Shown in pieces: positions 1-7,268 of a stretch of 17,412 nt of DNA. A program made the translations under genes and the position numbers. The DNA comes from Burkholderiaceae bacterium (lineage in GTDB: Bacteria; Pseudomonadota; Gammaproteobacteria; Burkholderiales; Burkholderiaceae): the NCBI GenBank assembly GCA_947457745.1, contig CANGWT010000019.1, positions 1 to 17,412 of the forward strand. Reading direction: 5' to 3'. Position 1 is the first letter of the stretch; each line of letters begins with the position of its first letter. The notes beneath the pieces were generated by a model. The model did not search any database. It saw nothing but the letters and a program-made list of their open reading frames with translations, and was not told where the DNA came from.

Positions 1-10
1 ATGTTTTGTA

Positions 11-49
11 TTGAGGCGAAATATGGCGAAATTGATTACAATTTCGCCA
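11..49 (+). promoter_or_regulatory. Possible promoter of ahcY
   Basis: TACAAT at 37-42 resembles a sigma-70 -10 box. TTGAGG at 11-16 is a possible -35, but the spacer of 20 bases is long. Initiation 6-7 bases after the -10 would fall near 48-50, just before the first base of the riboswitch P1 helix at 53. That fit is the main support. The element lies inside the inverted repeat at 23-50. Confidence 0.35.
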
Positions 50-50
50 T
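15..50. repeat. Phased GGCGAAAT repeats with perfect inverted repeat
   Basis: GGCGAAAT occurs at 15-22 and again at 25-32, exactly 10 bases apart, and as its complement ATTTCGCC at 41-48. The second and third copies form a perfect inverted repeat with 11-base arms (23-33 and 40-50) around a 6-base centre. No T-run follows on either strand, so it does not look like an intrinsic terminator. It overlaps the only plausible -10 element before the riboswitch and ends 2 bases before the aptamer starts. I infer a DNA operator for a regulator of ahcY; a processed RNA hairpin at the end of an upstream transcript is the alternative. I do not recognise the motif. Confidence 0.5.
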
Positions 51-52
51 AC

Positions 53-156
53 CTTCAAGGAGCGTTGCAAGGAATGCTGAGAACCAGTGTTTCCCCAGGC
101 TTGAAGGGAGTGGACTCCTAGGTAATCCCGGAGTTTGCTAATTGCAACTGCGCTCG
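53..156 (+). promoter_or_regulatory. SAH riboswitch aptamer
   Basis: This leader fits the S-adenosylhomocysteine riboswitch class found before ahcY in many proteobacteria. Helix P1 is a perfect 7-base pair: CTTCAAG at 53-59 with CTTGAAG at 100-106. The conserved strings AGGAGCG and CCAGGC flank the P2 region. The pseudoknot helix P4 is GAGCG at 60-64 with CGCTC at 151-155, and the optional stem between P1 and P4 is present (GGAG 107-110 with CTCC 115-118, or ACTCC 114-118 with GGAGT 130-134). Members of this class switch expression on when SAH accumulates, which suits a gene whose product removes SAH. Identification rests on the conserved core, the helices and the downstream gene. Confidence 0.87.
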
Positions 157-218
157 CTAACCCATGATTCAATGGCTAGCGAGTTTCTACTCCAGCATTG
201 AATCGTATTTAGCTGGAG
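153..218 (+). promoter_or_regulatory. Expression platform: sequestering and anti-sequestering helices
   Basis: Three mutually exclusive helices lie between the aptamer and the ahcY start. Hairpin A pairs CTCGCTA (153-159) with TAGCGAG (177-183), and CCAT (162-165) with ATGG (172-175) inside it. Hairpin B pairs CTCCAGC (190-196) with GCTGGAG (212-218) and buries the GGAG ribosome binding site at 215-218. A third helix pairs 166-177 with 194-204, 11 base pairs with one bulged G at 175, and would open both A and B. Hairpin A shares bases 153-155 with aptamer helix P4. Inferred logic: ligand-stabilised P4 blocks A, freeing 166-177 to open B and expose the site. There is no T-run, so control would be translational. 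Confidence 0.6.
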
Positions 219-223
219 CATTC

Positions 224-1669
224 ATGAGTACCGTTTCCGATTTAAATAACTTTGTAGCAACCCGTTGCGCTATCGCCGACATTTCTTTGGCTGACTTTGG
301 CCGTAAAGAAATCGCCATTGCTGAAACTGAAATGCCAGGCCTCATCGCTATTCGTGATGAGTTCGCAGCACAGCAGCCATTACGTGGCGCGCGCATCACC
401 GGCTCATTGCATATGACTATTCAAACTGCAGTCTTGATCGAGACGCTTGAAGCGCTTGGCGCTGAAGTGCAATGGGCATCTTGCAACATTTTCTCTACAC
501 AAGATCATGCTGCTGCAGCGATTGCTGCTAACGGCACACCGGTGTTTGCGATCAAAGGTGAAACGCTTGAGCAATATTGGGATTACACCCACCGTATTTT
601 TGAGTGGGCTGATGGTGGCTTCACCAATATGATTTTGGATGACGGTGGCGATGCGACTTTGTTATTGCACCTAGGCGCACGTGCTCAAAAAGATCAAGCT
701 TGCTTGAATCACCCAACGAGCGAAGAAGAAACCATTTTATTTGCCGCCATTAAAAAGAAATTGGTGCAAGATCCAACTTGGTATTCCACCCGTTTAGAAA
801 AAGTTAAAGGCGTTACCGAAGAAACGACTACTGGCGTTCATCGCCTCTATCAGATGTTTGCTAAGGGTGAATTAAAGTTCCCAGCCATTAACGTAAATGA
901 CTCTGTTACGAAGAGCAAGTTCGATAACCTCTATGGTTGCCGCGAGTCTTTGGTGGATGCAATTAAGCGTGCTACTGATGTCATGGTTGCCGGTAAGGTT
1001 GCAGTTGTTTGTGGTTATGGCGATGTAGGTAAAGGTTCAGCACAAGCCCTACGCGCTTTGTCTGCTCAAGTTTGGGTTACTGAAGTGGATCCAATTTGCG
1101 CATTGCAAGCTGCGATGGAAGGCTACCGTGTTGTCACAATGGATTACGCTGCAGATAAGGCAGACATCTTTGTTTCGGCTACTGGTAACTACCATGTGAT
1201 TACACACGACCATATGGTCAAGATGAAGAACCAGGCCATCGTTTGTAACATTGGCCACTTTGATAACGAGATTGATGTTGCTGGTATTGAGAAATACAAG
1301 TGGGAAGAAATCAAGCCACAAGTAGATCACGTGATTTTCCCGGCAGCTAACGGCAATCCTGAGAAGCGCATCATCATCTTGGCAAAAGGCCGCTTGGTTA
1401 ATCTCGGTTGCGGTACAGGCCACCCATCTTATGTAATGAGTTCTTCATTTGCGAACCAGGTAATTGCACAGATCGAACTGTGGAATGCAGTTGGTACAGA
1501 TAAATACCCAGTCGGTGTTTACACCTTGCCTAAGCATTTGGATGAAAAGGTTGCTCGTTTGCAGCTCAAGACATTGAATGCTCAGTTAACTGTATTGTCA
1601 GATCAGCAAGCTTCTTACATTGGTGTGACGAAGGAAGGTCCTTATAAGACCGATCACTATCGTTATTAA
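224..1669 (+). CDS. ahcY: Adenosylhomocysteinase (SAH hydrolase)
   Basis: The enzyme hydrolyses S-adenosylhomocysteine reversibly to adenosine and homocysteine, in the cytoplasm, using bound NAD. This relieves product inhibition of methyltransferases and feeds the methionine cycle. The 481-residue protein is full length for bacterial members. Visible landmarks are SLHMT (H63), the ILDDGGD loop near 137-143, EETTTG (199-204), DSVTKSKFDN with K230 and D234, the Rossmann motif GYGDVGKG at 264-271, HFDNEID, and the canonical C-terminus ending in KTDHYRY. I chose ATG 224 because GGAG lies 5 bases upstream and the protein then begins normally. An upstream ATG at 164 would read through the riboswitch platform. 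Expression is probably raised by SAH through the leader. metF follows after 56 bases without a visible terminator. Confidence 0.97.
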   Translation: MSTVSDLNNFVATRCAIADISLADFGRKEIAIAETEMPGLIAIRDEFAAQQPLRGARITGSLHMTIQTAVLIETLEALGAEVQWASCNIFSTQDHAAAAIAANGTPVFAIKGETLEQYWDYTHRIFEWADGGFTNMILDDGGDATLLLHLGARAQKDQACLNHPTSEEETILFAAIKKKLVQDPTWYSTRLEKVKGVTEETTTGVHRLYQMFAKGELKFPAINVNDSVTKSKFDNLYGCRESLVDAIKRATDVMVAGKVAVVCGYGDVGKGSAQALRALSAQVWVTEVDPICALQAAMEGYRVVTMDYAADKADIFVSATGNYHVITHDHMVKMKNQAIVCNIGHFDNEIDVAGIEKYKWEEIKPQVDHVIFPAANGNPEKRIIILAKGRLVNLGCGTGHPSYVMSSSFANQVIAQIELWNAVGTDKYPVGVYTLPKHLDEKVARLQLKTLNAQLTVLSDQQASYIGVTKEGPYKTDHYRY

Positions 1670-1725
1670 TTTGCACTCTTGCTAGACATTGTTCAATAGA
1701 GAAATAGAGATACAGGCCCAAGATC

Positions 1726-2556
1726 ATGGAATTAAGCGTTGAATTCTTCCCTCCAAAAACACCTGAAGGTGAGAATAAGTTACATCTCGTGCGTGAGCGT
1801 TTTAGTGAAATGCTCAAGCCCGCTTTTTATTCTGTGACCTTTGGCGCTGGTGGCTCTACTCAATCTGGCACATTAAAAGTCGTAAGCGATATTCATGCTG
1901 CAGGTGCAGCAGTTGCTCCCCACTTATCTTGTGTTGGTAGCTCACGTGAGAGCGTGCGTGAGATGTTGAAGCAATACCAAGCTTTAGGTATTAAGCGTAT
2001 CGTAGCTTTACGTGGCGACTTACCATCTGGCATGGGTCAGTATGGTGAGTTCCATCACGCTAATGAATTAGTTGAATTTATTCGTACAGAAACCGGCGAC
2101 TGGTTTCACATTGATGTAGCTGCATATCCGGAATGCCATCCTCAAGCTAAGTCACCGGCAACTGATGTGGATTTTTTCGTACAGAAGATGAAGGCTGGGG
2201 CAAACTCCGCAGTCACGCAATATTTTTATAACAGCGATGCCTATTTCCGCTTTGTGGATGAGGCATATGAATTGGGTGTTACTCAGCCGGTGGTTGCTGG
2301 AATCATGCCGATTACCAATAGCACTCAGTTGCTTCGTTTTTCTGATGCTTGCGGCGCAGAAATCCCGCGTTGGATTCGTTTGCGTTTGCAGTCTTATGGT
2401 GATGACACCGCATCTATTCGTGCATTTGGTGAAGAGGTGGTTACTGATCTTTGCGACCAGCTTTTAGTAGCAGGTGCACCTGGGCTGCATTTCTATTCAC
2501 TGAATCAGGCTGACGCTGTTTTAGCCATTGCAGATAATTTAAGTCTTAATCAGTAA
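1726..2556 (+). CDS. metF: 5,10-methylenetetrahydrofolate reductase
   Basis: A flavin enzyme that reduces 5,10-methylene-THF to 5-methyl-THF, the methyl donor for homocysteine remethylation. The 276-residue TIM-barrel protein has the family's motifs in order: EFFPPKT at the N-terminus (with the catalytic Glu), VTFGAGGST, PHLSCVG, LRGDLP, AAYPECHP, GIMPITN and GAPGLHFYSLN near the C-terminus. It is somewhat shorter than the E. coli protein (about 296 residues) but no motif is missing. A modest ACAGG lies 9 bases before the ATG. With ahcY immediately upstream it forms a methyl-cycle pair, likely sharing the riboswitch-controlled transcript. Its last 11 bases overlap the end of the convergent cyclo-ligase gene. 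Confidence 0.96.
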   Translation: MELSVEFFPPKTPEGENKLHLVRERFSEMLKPAFYSVTFGAGGSTQSGTLKVVSDIHAAGAAVAPHLSCVGSSRESVREMLKQYQALGIKRIVALRGDLPSGMGQYGEFHHANELVEFIRTETGDWFHIDVAAYPECHPQAKSPATDVDFFVQKMKAGANSAVTQYFYNSDAYFRFVDEAYELGVTQPVVAGIMPITNSTQLLRFSDACGAEIPRWIRLRLQSYGDDTASIRAFGEEVVTDLCDQLLVAGAPGLHFYSLNQADAVLAIADNLSLNQ

Positions 2557-3178
2557 TTACCAAGCCTGACTCAGTTAGCATGGCATCCAAAGGTTCATCA
2601 TGCGTTTGAGATTGCCACTGTGCATCATCTAACCTTTGCCAATCAAAGCCAATTCCTACGCAAAGTAGGCTTGGCTTCGCTTTACGCAACTGCGCTAAAG
2701 TTCGATCAAAGTAACCGCCTCCATACCCAAGCCTCCAATAATAGGTCTTATCGCCTACCTTAGACTGTGACCAGCCTACACAGGGAATCAAAATACAGTC
2801 TGGAGTGATTTGAGGTCTGCGAGGATTATTGGGATCGGGCTCTGGTACGCCGTGGCGACTTGGAATCAGTAGGTCGTCCTTTTGCCAGACATAAAAATCC
2901 AAATGTTTATCAGGACGCCCAAAAGGGAGTGCTAGCTCTTTGCCTGTCTTGCTGTCAGCCCAGGCCAAAAGAGCTGGTCTTAGGTCAAGCTCATCTTGTA
3001 TGGGGTAATACAAGGCAACAGATTGAATCTGGGCATCGTGCTTAGCCAGTAAGTGGGTAAGACTGGTCACAACAGCTTCTTGTGTTTTGGCATAGCCTGC
3101 GCTGCCCGCAAACTGTTTTCTTTGGGCTAGTAAGTCCTGCCGTAACGATTTTGGAGAATTGCCGTGCATATGAACCAT
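2546..3178 (-). CDS. ygfA: 5-formyltetrahydrofolate cyclo-ligase
   Basis: Converts 5-formyl-THF to 5,10-methenyl-THF with ATP, returning this folate to the active one-carbon pool. The 210-residue protein shows the family signatures: a basic N-terminal segment (KSLRQDLLAQRK, 10-21), YYPIQDELD (57-65), ALPFGRP (83-89), LGYGGGYFDR (150-159) and HDEPLDAMLTE (193-203). The frame stays open upstream to 3421, but that extension runs deep into slt and has no family similarity, so I start at ATG 3178; ATG 3169 is equally possible, and neither has a strong ribosome binding site. It is divergent from slt (46 bases apart) and convergent with metF (11-base overlap). Its substrate links it to metF. No 6S RNA sequence is seen beside it, unlike the E. 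coli arrangement. Confidence 0.93.
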   Translation of the reverse strand: MVHMHGNSPKSLRQDLLAQRKQFAGSAGYAKTQEAVVTSLTHLLAKHDAQIQSVALYYPIQDELDLRPALLAWADSKTGKELALPFGRPDKHLDFYVWQKDDLLIPSRHGVPEPDPNNPRRPQITPDCILIPCVGWSQSKVGDKTYYWRLGYGGGYFDRTLAQLRKAKPSLLCVGIGFDWQRLDDAQWQSQTHDEPLDAMLTESGLVITD

Positions 3179-3205
3179 TATCAGGCGAAAATTAAGAGAT
3201 ATAGT
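3178..3205 (+). promoter_or_regulatory. Possible slt promoter
   Basis: TTATCA (3178-3183) and TATAGT (3200-3205) are separated by 16 bases and lie 20 bases before the GTG start of slt. Each hexamer matches the sigma-70 consensus at 4 or 5 positions. The element sits in the short divergent gap, so a promoter is expected here, but the match is only moderate. Confidence 0.35.
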
Positions 3206-3224
3206 AAATCGATAAGGCAAGACG

Positions 3225-5183
3225 GTGAAAAAGAGGTTTGATATTCTTAGTGGTTGGCAGAAAACGGTAGGGGGAGTTTTATTTTTGACCCTTACATTCT
3301 CTACGCCCAGTATTGCTGCAGAGAAGGCCAAGAAAGCTACGCCTACTAAAGAAAGCAGAATTTCAGCCTTTGAAATCACCGAAGGCGATCGCACTTTTAT
3401 TGAGTTGCGTGAAGCGGCCAAAAGAAATGACGTTGCTCGAGCACAGACCTTGGCAGCTAGCCTCTCCGGTTACCCCTATGACGACTATGTAGCTTATTTC
3501 CGCATTAAGCCCCAGTTATTTGATAGTGCCGGTGGTGCACGTGCCGATAGTAATGCTGACTCTCAGGTGTTGGCTTTTCTGAATCAATATCAAGGTACGG
3601 CTTTAGCCGATCGGATGCGCAATGATTGGCTGCTCGTTTTAGGTAAGCGAAAAGACTGGGCGCGCTTTGAAGTCGAATATCCCAAGTTTATTTTGGATGA
3701 TGACACTCAGGTGAAGTGTTATTCACTACAGTCGAAATTAGCTCAAGGTGAGAACCCAACAAAAGTAGCAATTGACGCACGCTCAATATTATTGGACCCA
3801 AGATATTTTGGCCAGGCTTGCCAAGAATTAGCGCCTGCTTTGGTCAGCGCCGGAGGTATGACACCGAGTGAAGCAAAGGCGATTGGCCGCGCCGCTAGTG
3901 AGATGGGTTTTGATACTATGTCACGCCGCTTAGGTGGTGAAGATCCCATCGCCGAGATTGTAAAAGCTGCTAAAAACGATCCAGCAAAAGCATTTAAAGA
4001 TTTTTCACAAAATGCATCTCGCTATAACAAAGAGAATCAGGCTGTAGCTTGGGGTGTCATTGGTCAGTTTCTCGCAAAAAAATTAGATCCCAATGCAGAC
4101 GATGCTTATCGTTTTCAACAAGAGCTAGGCTATAACGAACTTCTCTCTTCTGAAAGCCAGGAGTGGAAAGTACGTGCAGGCTTACGCGCCAAGGATTGGA
4201 CTCTGGTAAAAAATGCGATTGAAGGCATGAATCCTGCTGTACGTAGCAAAGATCCTGCTTGGACTTATTGGTATGCGCGTGCACTGAAGGTGGATGGACA
4301 AAATGAAAAGGCACGTGAAAACCTTGAGCTCGTTGCCGATCAATACAATTTTTATGGGCAGCTTGCACGAGAGGATCTTGGTAAATCAAATCAGGTGCCT
4401 GCGCGTACTAAGGTTGGTGACGCAGAAATCGAAGCGATGTCTCAGCGCAAAGGCTTTATCAGGGGCGAGCGCTTCTATGCTATGAATTTGCGCTTTGAAG
4501 GCAATCGTGAGTGGAACTGGGAATTGCGCAATATGACTGACAAGCAACTGTTAGCATCTGCTGAGTACGCCAAGCGAATCAGTCTATATGACCGCGTTGT
4601 CAATACTGCAGACCGCACAAAGCAAGAGCATGACTTTAGTTTGCGCTACCCAACACCCTATCGTGATGAGCTATCGCCGATTGCAAAGCAAATTGATTTG
4701 AATTTAGCTTGGACTTATGGATTAATTCGTCAAGAATCACGCTTCATCATGAATGCCTCCTCTTCGGTGGGCGCCTCAGGATTGATGCAGGTGATGCCGA
4801 ATACAGCGAAGTATGTGGCTAAGAAGATTGGTATGAGCTCCTATACCAGTGATAAGCTCGCTGACACCAATACCAATCTCACTTTGGGTAGCAATTATCT
4901 CAATATGGTTTTAGTCGATCTGGATGGTTCTTGGGTATTAGCTTCTGCCGCCTATAACGCTGGTCCGTCACGCTCGAAAACTTGGCGGGAAAAACTAACC
5001 AGCCCAACAGAGGGTGCAATTTTTGCGGAGACTATCCCGTTTAATGAGACACGTACCTACGTAAAAAATGTTTTGGCAAATGCCATGTATTACTCATCGG
5101 TAATGCATGGACAGACACAATCTTTAAAGCAGCGTTTGGGGGTGATCACTCCTAAAGCAGCAAGTGCCTCTGAGCTGCCTTAG
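3225..5183 (+). CDS. slt: Soluble lytic murein transglycosylase
   Basis: A periplasmic enzyme that cleaves the glycosidic bond between MurNAc and GlcNAc, leaving 1,6-anhydro-MurNAc ends; used in wall turnover and insertion. The 652-residue protein starts with a Sec signal peptide (basic MKKR, hydrophobic stretch around 15-26, likely cut after A31). A long helical superhelix region follows, as in Slt70. The C-terminal catalytic domain has RQESRF with the catalytic glutamate E504, GASGLMQVMPNTA (516-528), and AAYNAGPS (575-582), plus the terminal ETRTYVKNV segment. The start is GTG with AAGG 7 bases upstream. It leads a tight co-directional set with the NDUFA9-like gene (23-base gap) and cca. 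Confidence 0.95.
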   Translation: MKKRFDILSGWQKTVGGVLFLTLTFSTPSIAAEKAKKATPTKESRISAFEITEGDRTFIELREAAKRNDVARAQTLAASLSGYPYDDYVAYFRIKPQLFDSAGGARADSNADSQVLAFLNQYQGTALADRMRNDWLLVLGKRKDWARFEVEYPKFILDDDTQVKCYSLQSKLAQGENPTKVAIDARSILLDPRYFGQACQELAPALVSAGGMTPSEAKAIGRAASEMGFDTMSRRLGGEDPIAEIVKAAKNDPAKAFKDFSQNASRYNKENQAVAWGVIGQFLAKKLDPNADDAYRFQQELGYNELLSSESQEWKVRAGLRAKDWTLVKNAIEGMNPAVRSKDPAWTYWYARALKVDGQNEKARENLELVADQYNFYGQLAREDLGKSNQVPARTKVGDAEIEAMSQRKGFIRGERFYAMNLRFEGNREWNWELRNMTDKQLLASAEYAKRISLYDRVVNTADRTKQEHDFSLRYPTPYRDELSPIAKQIDLNLAWTYGLIRQESRFIMNASSSVGASGLMQVMPNTAKYVAKKIGMSSYTSDKLADTNTNLTLGSNYLNMVLVDLDGSWVLASAAYNAGPSRSKTWREKLTSPTEGAIFAETIPFNETRTYVKNVLANAMYYSSVMHGQTQSLKQRLGVITPKAASASELP

Positions 5184-5206
5184 TAATTTAACTAGATGGG
5201 AGTTTT

Positions 5207-6115
5207 ATGAAATATGACATTCTGCTAATTGGCGGTAACGGTTTTGTAGGCAGAGTCTTGGCTGCCCAATTGCAAGCAGAGGGCCATTCCGTTTTGCTGC
5301 CTACTAGGCATTTAGCATCTGCACGTGAATTACGTATGTTGCCAAAGATACATTTAGAAGATGCTGATGTACATGAGTTTGATTCTTTGCAAGAGCTTTG
5401 CTCACGCATTAAACCTGGCGGTGCAGTTATTAATTTAGTTGGTGTGCTGCATGATAAACCTGCCCAGCCTTATGGAAAAGTATTCGAAGCGGCTCATGTG
5501 GAGCTCCCTAAAAATATCATGACCGCTATGCAGTTATATGGCCTCAAGCGCTACTTACATATGAGTGCGTTGGGCGCGGACTCTCATGGCCCATCGATGT
5601 ATCAGCGCAGCAAGGGTGATGGAGAGGCTGCAGTAAAAGCCAGTAATCTAGACTGGACTATTTTTAGGCCTTCTGTCATTTTTGGTGCCCAAGATCAATT
5701 TATTAACTTGTTTGCTAAGCTAGCGAAATTATTTCCAGCGATGCCTTTGGCAAATTCAGGAGCACAGTTTCAGCCAGTGAGCGTGGATGATGTAGCTACT
5801 GCATTTACCAAGTCCCTGAAAATGCCATCGACTATTCATCAGTCTTATGATTTGGTAGGGCCTACGGTTTACACCATGAAAGAAATTGTAGAATTTTCCG
5901 CGCGCAAGGTAGATACAAAATGCGCCATTATTCCTGTCCCTGATTTTGTTGGTTATCTTCAGGCTTTAGCGTTTGAGTTCTTGCCCGTCCCGACTTTAAT
6001 GTCACGCGATAATATTGCATCTATGCAGTTGCCCAATACCTTGCCACTCAATGGATTAGATGCATTGACTAAAGTTTTTAACATCAGCCGTCGTACCCTA
6101 GAAGGCATGAAATAA
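5207..6115 (+). CDS. NDUFA9-like NAD(P)-binding protein (atypical SDR)
   Basis: A 302-residue Rossmann-fold protein of the extended/atypical short-chain dehydrogenase group that includes the complex I accessory subunit NDUFA9. The dinucleotide-binding motif GGNGFVG is at residues 9-15. YQRSK at 132-136 keeps the YxxxK pattern, and FRPSVIFG (153-160) and QPVSVDDVA (189-197) are typical of the family. No signal peptide or clear membrane segment is seen. GGGAG before the ATG is a good ribosome binding site. Bacterial members are usually annotated as complex I NDUFA9 subunit family or as sugar-nucleotide epimerases; the substrate is unknown. It is followed by cca 4 bases after its stop. Confidence 0.85.
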   Translation: MKYDILLIGGNGFVGRVLAAQLQAEGHSVLLPTRHLASARELRMLPKIHLEDADVHEFDSLQELCSRIKPGGAVINLVGVLHDKPAQPYGKVFEAAHVELPKNIMTAMQLYGLKRYLHMSALGADSHGPSMYQRSKGDGEAAVKASNLDWTIFRPSVIFGAQDQFINLFAKLAKLFPAMPLANSGAQFQPVSVDDVATAFTKSLKMPSTIHQSYDLVGPTVYTMKEIVEFSARKVDTKCAIIPVPDFVGYLQALAFEFLPVPTLMSRDNIASMQLPNTLPLNGLDALTKVFNISRRTLEGMK

Positions 6116-6119
6116 GTCA

Positions 6120-7268
6120 ATGAAGATCTATGCAGTTGGCGGCGCTATTCGGGACACCCTTATGGGTTTGCCGGTGCACGACATTGATTACGTGGTGGTG
6201 GGTTCTAGCGTAGAAGAGATGATTGCTCAGGGCTATCGTCCAGTAGGTAAAGATTTCCCCGTCTTCCTGCATCCAGAGACTCAAGCTGAGTATGCCTTGG
6301 CGCGCACAGAGCGTAAAACGGGTAAGGGATATAAGGGCTTTCTGTTTTATGCCGACCCGAGCGTCACGTTAGAGCAAGATTTAGAGCGTCGCGATTTGAC
6401 GATTAATGCGATGGCACAAGAGGTAGGAGCTGATGGCAAATGGATAGGACCTATCTTAGATCCCTATAACGGCCAAGAAGATTTAGCAGCTAGAGTATTT
6501 CGTCATGTCTCCGATGCATTTGCAGAGGATCCTTTACGCCTATTGCGTATCGCTCGTTTTGCAGCCCGCTTCCCTGAGTTTATGGTTGCGCCAAAAACAA
6601 TGGATGCTTTGCAGGCGATCGTTCACTCAAATGAATTGTCAGCACTCTCAGCCGAAAGAATTTGGCAGGAGTTAGCTAGGGGATTTACTGCTAGTAAGCC
6701 TATGCGAATGTTTCAAGTCTTGCTAGATGCCGACGCAGCTAGCGTACTGTTACCGTCGAAGCTGGTAAGTAATTTAGCCAAAGAAGAATATCGTGAGCAG
6801 CTCATTGCATATTTACATGCAGCAGATAATCGCCTAGAAGATCGCTGTGCTATCACTCTGATGCATTTGTCTGCTAGTGAAATTCGCGCATGGGCAGAGT
6901 GCGTCAAGATGCCAAATGATGTACGTGACTTTAGTGAAATATTTAGCGAGCTCAATTTGCTAGTTGAGAATACGATAAACGCTAGAAATCGCGCATACAA
7001 GCCTGCTGATGTATTGACTTGGTTTAATCGTGCAGACGTTTGGCGTAAACCGGATCGTGGATATGCATTATTGAATTTAGCGAAATGCATCGGCTTGAAT
7101 GTCAGCACTTTAATTTCGGCAATGCAAAATGCCCAGGCGCTCAATACTACTGAAGTAATTTCGAGCATTCCTGCTCAAGAGCAAGCTAAGGGCGAAAGAA
7201 TTCGTAGTGCAGTAGATGCTGCGAGACTCTTGGCCATTACTGCAGCCTTATGCACCTCATCAACTTAA
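6120..7268 (+). CDS. cca: tRNA CCA-adding enzyme lacking the HD motif
   Basis: Adds or repairs the 3'-terminal CCA of tRNA without a template. The 382-residue protein begins with a normal class II nucleotidyltransferase head: VGGAIRD (6-12), the metal-binding DID (D21, D23), FPVFLHPETQ, ALARTERK, and RRDLTINAMA (90-99). EDPLRLLRIARFAARF (136-151) follows. It is shorter than the E. coli enzyme (412 residues). Where E. coli has VRFATLCHDLGKG, this protein reads DRCAITLMHL (241-250) and then skips the following histidine-rich stretch, rejoining at PNDVRD and DVWRKP. The phosphohydrolase part is therefore degenerate. There is no strong ribosome binding site; reinitiation after the upstream gene is plausible. 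The end overlaps the convergent methyltransferase gene by 4 bases (TTAA). Confidence 0.93.
   Translation: MKIYAVGGAIRDTLMGLPVHDIDYVVVGSSVEEMIAQGYRPVGKDFPVFLHPETQAEYALARTERKTGKGYKGFLFYADPSVTLEQDLERRDLTINAMAQEVGADGKWIGPILDPYNGQEDLAARVFRHVSDAFAEDPLRLLRIARFAARFPEFMVAPKTMDALQAIVHSNELSALSAERIWQELARGFTASKPMRMFQVLLDADAASVLLPSKLVSNLAKEEYREQLIAYLHAADNRLEDRCAITLMHLSASEIRAWAECVKMPNDVRDFSEIFSELNLLVENTINARNRAYKPADVLTWFNRADVWRKPDRGYALLNLAKCIGLNVSTLISAMQNAQALNTTEVISSIPAQEQAKGERIRSAVDAARLLAITAALCTSST

Noticed and set aside
23..50. Intrinsic terminator of an upstream gene
   Set aside because: The hairpin is perfect but AT-rich, and no T-run follows on either strand.
164..223. In-frame ATG at 164 that would lengthen AhcY by 20 residues
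   Set aside because: It lies inside the riboswitch expression platform and has no ribosome binding site. ATG 224 has GGAG 5 bases upstream and gives the normal N-terminus.
1049..1423. 124-residue minus-strand frame inside ahcY
   Set aside because: Fully contained in a well-identified gene, with no recognisable domain.
3179..3224. 6S RNA gene next to the cyclo-ligase gene
   Set aside because: The E. coli neighbourhood suggested looking for it, but the gap is only 46 bases and cannot hold it.
3179..3421. Upstream extension of the cyclo-ligase frame to 3421
   Set aside because: The extension overlaps the slt coding region, including its signal peptide, and shows no family similarity; it is an antisense shadow of slt.
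6713..7168. 151-residue minus-strand frame inside cca
   Set aside because: Lies antisense to the divergent C-terminal part of cca. The cca reading aligns with E. coli Cca here (DVWRKP), so the minus frame is a shadow.
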